Shown: positions 55,943 to 62,428 of the stretch, in pieces
Layout of the letters: each line of letters starts with the position of its first letter
Numbering within the stretch: the stretch's first letter is position 1
NCBI RefSeq assembly: GCF_900155965.1
Contig: NZ_FTMG01000008.1
Location: 250,410-314,409, forward strand
Length of the DNA: 64,000 nucleotides
Source: Mucilaginibacter lappiensis
GTDB taxonomy: Bacteria > Bacteroidota > Bacteroidia > Sphingobacteriales > Sphingobacteriaceae
Reading direction: 5' to 3'
The notes under the pieces: generated by a model
The model's input: the letters and a program-made list of their open reading frames with translations, nothing else
Database searches by the model: none
Told to the model about the DNA's origin: nothing
Made by a program: the position numbers and the translations under genes

Positions 55943-57213
55943 GATCTTTCTTTTTGTTGTGCAAGAGATAAGTTCCGGTGCGAGTTTTCAACCATGACAA
56001 TGCCATTATCTACAATCACCCCGATTGCCAGCGCAATTCCTGTTAAGGACATAATATTAGAACTGATGCCAAATGCATTGAGTAGGATAAAGCTTGTTGC
56101 TATGGTGATGGGGATCTGTATGATAATGCTTAAAGCGCTTTTAAAACTCAATAAGAAGAGGATCACAATAATAGATACCGTGATCATTTCTTCGATAAGC
56201 GTATGTTTCACAGAACCTACCGCGCTTTCGATGAGTTCGCTTCGGTCATAGGCGATCTTGAATTTTATACCTGCCGGAAATCCTTTTTGAATGTCGGCCA
56301 TTTTATCTTTCACTGCATGAATAACTTTATCTGCATTCTCGCCGTAGCGCATTACCACAATACCGCCAACCGCTTCACCGTTTCCATTCTGGTCAAAAAT
56401 ACCCAGGCGCTCATCACCGCCCATTTGTACCGTAGCGATGTCTTTGACTTTTACCGGTATGGTATTGATTACGCCAACAGAGATGTTTTCTACATCTGAT
56501 AAGGTCTTGATATAACCGAGGCCACGAACGATATAGCCGGTGCCGTTCATTTCAAACTTGCGGCCACCTACATCATTGTTATTGCTTTTTACCGCTTTCA
56601 AAATCTGTGATAGCGGTATATTATAGTAATTGAGTTTATGCGGGTCGATAGTGATCTGGTATTGTTTTTCGAAGCCGCCAAACGAGGCCACTTCGCTAAC
56701 GCCCGGCACGGTCTGCAGCCCTAGTTTTACATACCAGTCCTGCAAGGCCCTTTGTTCGCCTAGGTCCATCCCCTTAGCGTCCAGCGTATACCATAAAATA
56801 TGGCCAACCCCTGTGCCGTCCGGCCCTAAAGTCGGTGTGATCCCTTGCGGTAATAACCGCTGTGCGTAGTTCAGTCTTTCGAGTACCCGGCTCCGTGCCC
56901 AATATACATCGGTTTTATCGTCAAAAACGATATAGACAAAACTCATCCCGAACATGGAAGTAGCACGAATGGCTTTTACTTTAGGGATCCCCTGCAAATT
57001 GCTCACCAGAGGATAAGTTACCTGATCTTCCATGATCTGCGGGCTGCGGCCCTGCCATTCGGTAAATACGATCACCTGGTTCTCTGAGAGATCTGGTATG
57101 GCATCGATAGGGTTTTCCCTGACCGCGTAAATGCCCCATGCGAAAAGAGCAGCAGCGATCAGTAAAACAATATACCTGTTTTTTAAAGACAGGGAAATGA
57201 GTTGATTAATCAT
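55939..57213 (-). CDS. cusA: CusA-type heavy-metal RND permease, N-terminal half (separate ORF)
   Basis: 424 residues from ATG 57213 (MINQLISLSLKNRYIVLLIA); ATG 57264, directly after the preceding stop, would add 17 residues. It holds TM1, IDAIPDLSENQVIVFTEWQG, LQTVPGVSEVASFGGFEKQY, and TM2-TM4 with the proton-relay Asp in IALAIGVIVDNGIVMVENS. It stops in the cytoplasmic loop after TM4 (LAQQKERS, then TGA). Reading on in the -1 frame continues smoothly into TM5 in the next ORF. Confidence 0.9.
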   Translation of the reverse strand: MINQLISLSLKNRYIVLLIAAALFAWGIYAVRENPIDAIPDLSENQVIVFTEWQGRSPQIMEDQVTYPLVSNLQGIPKVKAIRATSMFGMSFVYIVFDDKTDVYWARSRVLERLNYAQRLLPQGITPTLGPDGTGVGHILWYTLDAKGMDLGEQRALQDWYVKLGLQTVPGVSEVASFGGFEKQYQITIDPHKLNYYNIPLSQILKAVKSNNNDVGGRKFEMNGTGYIVRGLGYIKTLSDVENISVGVINTIPVKVKDIATVQMGGDERLGIFDQNGNGEAVGGIVVMRYGENADKVIHAVKDKMADIQKGFPAGIKFKIAYDRSELIESAVGSVKHTLIEEMITVSIIVILFLLSFKSALSIIIQIPITIATSFILLNAFGISSNIMSLTGIALAIGVIVDNGIVMVENSHRNLSLAQQKERS

Positions 57214-57264
57214 CGTAATAGGTTTAATAAGCCCATTCACCGTCTGGCGGACAGGCTCAATCAT

Positions 57265-57510
57265 TTACATTTTCATTTTGTCAGCTTTCTTTTTTGCCGG
57301 TTCCTTTTTTACCAGTGTCATGCCACATTTGGGGCATTTGCCAGGTTTGTCGCTCAGCACATCCGGATGCATAGTACAGGTGTATTGCACTTTTGCAGGC
57401 TTCACTTTATTCGTTTTAGTAGTATCGGGTACCATGGTGGTGGAATGTGCGGCAAACACGGTTGCGGCAGAGAACAAGATGGCAACAGCCATTAACATTA
57501 CTTTTTTCAT
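57265..57510 (-). CDS. Secreted heavy-metal-binding-domain protein
   Basis: 81 residues: signal peptide (MLMAVAILFSAATVFAAH), a linker, one heavy-metal-binding domain (YTCTMHPDVLSDKPG, CPKCGMTL) and a lysine-rich tail. It is likely a periplasmic metal chaperone, the functional counterpart of CusF, feeding Cu/Ag (or Co/Zn/Cd) to the RND pump. Its stop codon directly touches the alternative cusA start (TAAATG). Confidence 0.85.
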   Translation of the reverse strand: MKKVMLMAVAILFSAATVFAAHSTTMVPDTTKTNKVKPAKVQYTCTMHPDVLSDKPGKCPKCGMTLVKKEPAKKKADKMKM

Positions 57511-57558
57511 GAGTTTTAACTGAATTATGGTTTGATGATTAATTGCACGTTATTATAA

Positions 57559-57981
57559 TTAAGCGGGATCTACTTTTGACAGGTAATAATTGATCCTGTA
57601 CTGTTGATGAATAGCATCGTAAACCAATAGGTCGCTGTCTATTCTAAATCGGGTGTCCAGAACATCAAAATACCGCCCGTCCCTGTAGATCTTTTTTAAG
57701 TTTTCTAAGGTAAATAGATACACCTGATCAGATCCCTTTACGCTGAAGTAATGGGTAACAATGGGTTTAAAAAGATTGAGCTTGTCGCCAGGACGCTGGC
57801 GTTCGTAGATAATAATTGCGCCACGCCCTAGGATTTTGAAATCAGACAGTTTCGGATTCTTAATAGCAATAAGTGAATCTTGAATTGAAGTAGTATTTGG
57901 AGTATTAAAGCTACCTGCTTGCGCCAATGACTTTGAAAAAAGTAGGGCAAGCAAAATGATTGAAAATTTGAAATTTTTCAT
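57559..57981 (-). CDS. Hypothetical secreted protein, 140 aa
   Basis: Signal peptide MKNFKFSIILLALLFSKSLAQ, then a mixed sequence with IKNPKLSDFKILGRGAIIIY, FSVKGSDQVYLFTLENLKKI and a C-terminal FRIDSDLLVYDAIHQQYRI. No metal-ligand cluster and no known family recognised. It is 48 bases upstream of the metal-binding protein gene on the same strand, so it probably belongs to the Cus operon or its leader. Function unknown. Confidence 0.65.
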   Translation of the reverse strand: MKNFKFSIILLALLFSKSLAQAGSFNTPNTTSIQDSLIAIKNPKLSDFKILGRGAIIIYERQRPGDKLNLFKPIVTHYFSVKGSDQVYLFTLENLKKIYRDGRYFDVLDTRFRIDSDLLVYDAIHQQYRINYYLSKVDPA

Positions 57982-58115
57982 TTTTTAAAATATAAGTATG
58001 CAGATGCTGAAATCGTTCAGCAATAAATTGATTGATAGAAATATTGATTAATATATGGAATAGTCTAATTTGCCTGGATGGCAATTAAACAATAGGGGAA
58101 GAGGTCCCGGAGGTA

Positions 58116-58496
58116 TTAAATTCTGTAGTTGGAGTAAAGGATATAAAGCGGATCGCGCTGGACAGGAGGGGCCTGGCTATTGTAGCCGTTTACCTCCTTT
58201 AAAGTTATTCTCTCTGCTAAAGCAGGAATAGAAAATACTGGAATAACTACAGCAAACGAGTTTTTTAGAGTCAGATCGGTTTTGGCCGAAACATGGTTGT
58301 CTTTTACTTTGAAGTTTGCTTTAACAGTTTTGCAGCAATCGGAACCGCTCGTTGCCTTGCAGTCACTTTTTGATGCCGAACTAGCAGACAGAGATACACT
58401 GGCTAATTTACCACAGCAATAAAACTTGTCTATGGTAATTCCATAAACCGATGCCGTGTAGATCAGGAGAAGTAATATGACTGCTATTCTTTTCAC
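58116..58496 (-). CDS. HYC_CC_PP-type Cys-rich small protein
   Basis: 126 residues with a signal peptide (MKRIAVILLLLIYTASVYG), the motif FYCCGKLASVSL, DCKATSGSDCCKTVK and a C-terminal APPVQRDPLYILYSNYRI. The order YC...CC...PP matches the HYC_CC_PP family often seen next to metal-efflux genes in Bacteroidota. Role unknown, but the paired cysteines suggest metal binding. It heads the minus-strand metal-resistance block. Confidence 0.75.
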   Translation of the reverse strand: MKRIAVILLLLIYTASVYGITIDKFYCCGKLASVSLSASSASKSDCKATSGSDCCKTVKANFKVKDNHVSAKTDLTLKNSFAVVIPVFSIPALAERITLKEVNGYNSQAPPVQRDPLYILYSNYRI

Positions 58497-58649
58497 GATG
58501 CTAAATTAAGGCAATTCTTTGATCCATTTTTATATAATTATGGTAAAAGTTTATATTTTATCGATATTTTAATGTGGGCATGTTAGTCGATCATATAAGT
58601 GATGATTAAAAGCAGATCGTTAGTTTGATTTTGCCAACCTGCACAGATT

Positions 58650-58920
58650 TAAAAAACACACGAGATTTCTATAGAAATAGATAATGTGTGTTATGATAAG
58701 AGGATATCCGTTAAGCGAGCAATCAAGCTTTTGGCAAAATAGGGCATTCAGGTTGATGATGATGAAGCTGCAATTATATTGAACTTTCTTTATTTGGTCG
58801 AAAAGACCCATCAATATGATGGCAATTCAGGCGTTGTAAACCTTAACGAGAAATCGAACTGTAAAAAAAATAGGTTGATCGCATTTCTGGTAAACTTTTT
58901 AAACCGTTAACCTTTAACGG
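58650..58920 (+). pseudogene. Decayed small helical protein gene
   Basis: One plus-strand frame reads RISVKRAIKLLAK, an in-frame TAG (58740-58742), then GIQVDDDEAAIILNFLYLVE, KTHQYDGNSGVVNLNEKSN and KKNRLIAFLVNFLNR before TAA. The first part resembles small helical proteins (RAIxxLAKNGIQVxxxEAxxILxFLY) that I associate with Bacteroidota mobile elements. The second part is the conserved beginning of extended copy D. No intact gene remains. Confidence 0.45.
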
Positions 58921-59115
58921 TTCAGGAATTTCTTTGCTAAAATTGAACTACAAAAGCAATTGTTGTAACAATCTGCCTAACAGGTTTTTATTAGTATGAA
59001 AAAAAGATGCAACACGTATGTGTTGTCTCCGTTAGTGACCTTGCGACCGCAGTTCTCGAACTCTTTTATGGAAGATTTAAGGAAACTGGCTTCGATAAAT
59101 AATAATATAGCATAA
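58828..59115. repeat. Dispersed element, copy D (extended form)
   Basis: Best-preserved copy. The 5' part (CAGGCG...GTAAACCTTAACGAGAAA, TTCAGGAATTTCTTTGCTAA) matches 40438-40611. The 3' part (59029-59115) matches copies A, B and C. It contains an intact 39-codon plus-strand ORF at 58996-59115 (MKKRCNTYVLSPLVTLRPQF, then SNSFMEDLRKLASINNNIA) where A, B and C have a stop before VTL. Minus-strand reading gives core, hairpin, T7. Confidence 0.8.
59009..59026 (-). terminator. Hairpin with T-run in copy D, minus-strand orientation
   Basis: CAACAC and GTGTTG enclose a 4-base loop. The plus strand has seven A just to the left (58999-59005), giving a T7 tail on the minus strand. It probably ends transcription from the UpxY-like gene side. 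Confidence 0.55.
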
Positions 59116-59313
59116 AACATCCGAATGTGATTGGCCAGTTTTTATTTAATATCATAGGTGTAATAATATAAAGCACGACATTATTGAATACTTATAATTT
59201 GATAATAATCCAATAAGCAAAACGTTTGCCGCGGAGGGATATATTCATAATTTGCCCATAACATAAGTTTTAACACTTATTAATGGTTGTAAAAAGCATG
59301 CAGTAACTCTTGC

Positions 59314-59838
59314 CTATTGTTTCACCAATTTAATCATTGATACATCAGATGTATCAATATCAACCGAGATTATTTGGTTAATGGCGGAGATTTGAACACA
59401 AAACCTTGACCTGCCATTTTTTCTGTATACAATCCCGGTGAGTCCGTCAAATATGCCTCCCTGGATAAGTACCTTGTCACCAACTATCAAACGTTCTTCC
59501 ACGCTTAAGTTTGAAGTACCCATCATTTTTTTTATTGTTTGTATCACCTCATCCCCGACAACAACGGGGTTGCCATTAAACGCGATAAAGTGCGAAATGC
59601 CATGAAAATCGAGTACTCTAAAACATTTGTTTGTTGTTGTTTGAACAAAGATATAATTGGGGAATAACGGAACTTCCGTTTTTTTCTTTCTGTCGCTCCA
59701 CTGTTTAACAATTGTATGTACCGGGAGAAATGAGTTAAAATTGTTTCGTAATAAATGATTGTGGACTTTTCTTTCATACCTGGGATATGTATAAAGTATG
59801 TGCCAGTTAAGGTTAGGTGCTGAGTCTGGATTAGTCAT
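59314..59838 (-). CDS. UpxY-like NusG paralogue (transcription antiterminator)
   Basis: 174 residues. The NGN domain begins WHILYTYPRYERKVHNHLL and continues with VPLFPNYIFVQ; the KOW domain is at ~115-150 (VGDKVLIQGGIFDGLTGIVY). This is the arrangement of UpxY proteins, which accompany RNA polymerase through long polysaccharide or secondary-metabolite operons and suppress termination. It is divergent from the thioesterase/NRPS genes across an 838-base gap and probably serves that cluster. Confidence 0.88.
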   Translation of the reverse strand: MTNPDSAPNLNWHILYTYPRYERKVHNHLLRNNFNSFLPVHTIVKQWSDRKKKTEVPLFPNYIFVQTTTNKCFRVLDFHGISHFIAFNGNPVVVGDEVIQTIKKMMGTSNLSVEERLIVGDKVLIQGGIFDGLTGIVYRKNGRSRFCVQISAINQIISVDIDTSDVSMIKLVKQ

Positions 59839-60480
59839 AAGTACAGTTCGCTGTCAATTAGGTCAGTAATATGTTTTTACTTTCTGGTAACGTGTTTAGT
59901 AATTAGATTTTAATAATGTAAATTCAATTATATGAAAAAAAAATAATTCATATAACTGGTAATTAGTAATAGTATGAATTTTCGCATAAACGCAATTAAA
60001 TACATACATGACGTAACAGTAAATTTACAAAGAAATGCTTCAAATTACCAATACCATGTATGGCTTGTGTATTTTAGCGATGTTTTTATATATGGAAAAA
60101 TATGTTTGTTAAAAAACGATAGAAATGTATTTTATATTTGTTTTATAAATCTTAACTATTATTTTTAGGAGCTGATAATTAAGAGGAATTAATGTACGAA
60201 TTACTACGCTTCTGAATTCCCTGCTTCAAGACGGTGAGCGTTGATTGTGATTATCTTACAAACTTTTTATAAAAGAGCGATTATTGTGAATGCTCTCAGC
60301 GGAGCTATTTATTAACCCTGTTTTACAAAGCTCTCATATATTTAAGGTTTCCGTTGATAATTTGTACGTTGCAACTCTATGTTAATTCGACTGGCAGCGC
60401 TTTTTTTTTAAAAGAACCTGGCAGGAGTAATCACACTCCGGTGTATTGAATGGCCTTGGTGCTAAAGGCCTATAAAGCAG
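59839..60480. other. Divergent AT-rich gap upstream of the NRPS cluster
   Basis: Very AT-rich, with no supported gene; a 64-codon frame at 59974-60168 looks random. It should contain divergent promoters for the UpxY-like gene and the thioesterase transcript. A small stem GGCCTTGGTGCTAAAGGCC lies at ~60452-60470. Confidence 0.45.
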
Positions 60481-60648
60481 ATGAAAATATGCATCATTGA
60501 TCCGATAAATCTTTTATCAAAAGATTTAGTTAGGAGGGTGATGACTAAATCTTCAGCTAAAATAGGCGACGTAAATAAACAAATAAAGGTCTGGCCTGTC
60601 GTCTCAGCTCCAAAAGAGCACTCCTTCCATATATTCTGGGAGTTGTGA
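60481..60648 (+). CDS. Possible 55-aa small ORF in leader of the thioesterase gene
   Basis: ATG 60481 opens MKICIIDPINLLSKDLVRRV, continues through IKVWPVVSAPKEHSFHIFW and ends at TGA 60648, 28 bases before the thioesterase start. The composition is protein-like, but no family is recognised. It may be a leader peptide, a small gene or a remnant. Confidence 0.3.
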   Translation: MKICIIDPINLLSKDLVRRVMTKSSAKIGDVNKQIKVWPVVSAPKEHSFHIFWEL

Positions 60649-60676
60649 TTTGTACTTAAGCTAAACTTTAAATAAG

Positions 60677-61417
60677 ATGTTAAAATTAAAATTATTCTGT
60701 TTTCCATATGCAGGGGGATCTGCGGCGATATACGCCCGATGGAAGTCATACTTGAATATGGATAGCTGTATAGAGTTAATTCCGATAGAATTGGCGGGCC
60801 GGGGAAAGCGCATATCAGAACCGTTAAATCATGACCTAGAAGAGGTTGTTGAAGATTTGTATCAAAAAATTAAAAGTGGGATAACCAATGGCCCGTATGC
60901 TTTTTTTGGACACAGTTTAGGTGGATTATTAATCTATGAGTTGGCTCAGAAAATAAAAGGGCTTAACATAAGGCAACCGGTTCATCTGTTTTTTTCTGGT
61001 AAATCAGCACCGGATATTGCAGGGCCTGTGAGAAATAAATATCATTTAATGGATGATAATGAGTTTAAACAGGAAGTAATAAAACTTGGAGGAACGCCCC
61101 CGGAGTTTTTTGAGCACCCCGAACTCACAGATCTTTTCCTGCCCATGTTAAGAAATGATTTCAGGTTAGCCGACACTGGTTTTGCCCAAAGAAGAGTAAT
61201 TCCTTTTGATTGCGATATCTCGATATTTTCAGGAAAGGAGGACTACAGGATTTCGAAGGAACAAGTTGAAGCTTGGAAAACACATACACGTGGTCTATGT
61301 GCATTTCACTATTTTAATGGCGGACATTTTTTCCTTCACGATGAAGCGGTCGATATTATCAGAATTATTGATAATACCTTGAAATTTACTCTGCAACAGA
61401 AATGGAGTACTGCTTGA
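60677..61417 (+). CDS. Type II thioesterase of NRPS/PKS cluster
   Basis: 246 residues of the alpha/beta-hydrolase TEII family (GrsT/SrfA-D). Features: LFCFPYAGGSAAIYARW, the VELAGRGKR-like segment (IPIELAGRGKRISEPL), nucleophile Ser80 in FFGHSLGG, Asp189 in FSGKEDYRIS and His217 in FNGGHFFLHD. TEII enzymes clear misprimed acyl groups from carrier domains. It precedes an NRPS on the same strand, though ~1 kb separates the two. Confidence 0.93.
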   Translation: MLKLKLFCFPYAGGSAAIYARWKSYLNMDSCIELIPIELAGRGKRISEPLNHDLEEVVEDLYQKIKSGITNGPYAFFGHSLGGLLIYELAQKIKGLNIRQPVHLFFSGKSAPDIAGPVRNKYHLMDDNEFKQEVIKLGGTPPEFFEHPELTDLFLPMLRNDFRLADTGFAQRRVIPFDCDISIFSGKEDYRISKEQVEAWKTHTRGLCAFHYFNGGHFFLHDEAVDIIRIIDNTLKFTLQQKWSTA

Positions 61418-62428
61418 GTCTGCGAATTTGCTCATACAGGTAGAAAATACATATTAATATATTTTAATCAAGATTAATTACAAGTGTGATTGTTTGCAAA
61501 TAGAGGTAGTATTTACTCGCTATAAATAGGAAAATACTATATAAATTGTAATTTAAAATCCAAAATACTTAATAAAAATTTCCTAAAGTAACTTTTATTT
61601 ACATGATAGGAAATATTAAATAAAAAAAATATTTCTTGGTTTTTATAGAAAAATTCTCATAGATTTATAAGCAAATAATACCCGGTTTCTGATAGTTTAT
61701 AATATAATTAGGGTTAACGATTAAACGCGCCAAAAGATAGCATTAACTGAAGACTGGCTGTAAGATTTAAACGGGTTATTGTTGCCGGAAAAAAGTGCAG
61801 TAATAACAAAGCAGGGCTGGTAAACTTTAAAACAGATAAGCTTGTTGCTAAATAAAAAAAGTTATATCATTTTCTTGATCTTTTAAAAGATGAGATGTGA
61901 TACAGCTTAAGCGAAGCTATGTACTTTTTGTTGACGTATTCGTTTTTTAGCCCCCAGTTTATAGTTTTTGATCGAATAGAGCTAGTTTAATACGATAACA
62001 TTTATTTTATGATCTATTGATTTTATTTAAATTAGTGGTTTAGGATGTTGTTATCTAACCGCTTCGCTGTTTCCATTTTTTATCCACCTGTCTGATTATG
62101 ATGTTGTGCGTTTACTTTAAAATTGCTTTCTGCAATCTGCTTAAATATAAGCCCTAATCTTTAATTAACATCTCAGGATTGACTGTACAAAGAACTTGGG
62201 GTTAATAAATATCACGCCCGCGTTGGTCATATCATATTTACCGGTAACTAACCGTTTCTTATAACCCGTTTTCGATGTGCCGAAGATTGATAAATGGCTA
62301 TCATGCCAATTTGTTAAAGCTATCATGCTTGAGTAAAATCAAGTTTTATTACCCTTGCTCACCGATTTTGATCTGACCAGCTTCTGCTGAAATTTTAGAA
62401 ATAATTTAATTTTAATAAGTACTTCAAG
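61418..62428. other. Kilobase gap between thioesterase and NRPS
   Basis: No coding-like frame longer than noise is seen on either strand. The first 300 bases are extremely AT-rich with A and T runs; the rest is of mixed composition. It may contain the NRPS promoter and a long leader, but no hairpin with T-run stands out. Confidence 0.45.

Noticed and set aside
55215-55997. 260-codon plus-strand frame opposite cusA
   Set aside because: Shadow of the CusA C-terminal ORF, which has clear family motifs.
59974-60168. 64-codon plus-strand frame in the AT-rich gap
   Set aside because: Random-looking, rich in Asn/Ile/Tyr/Phe codons expected from AT-rich DNA, with no context support.
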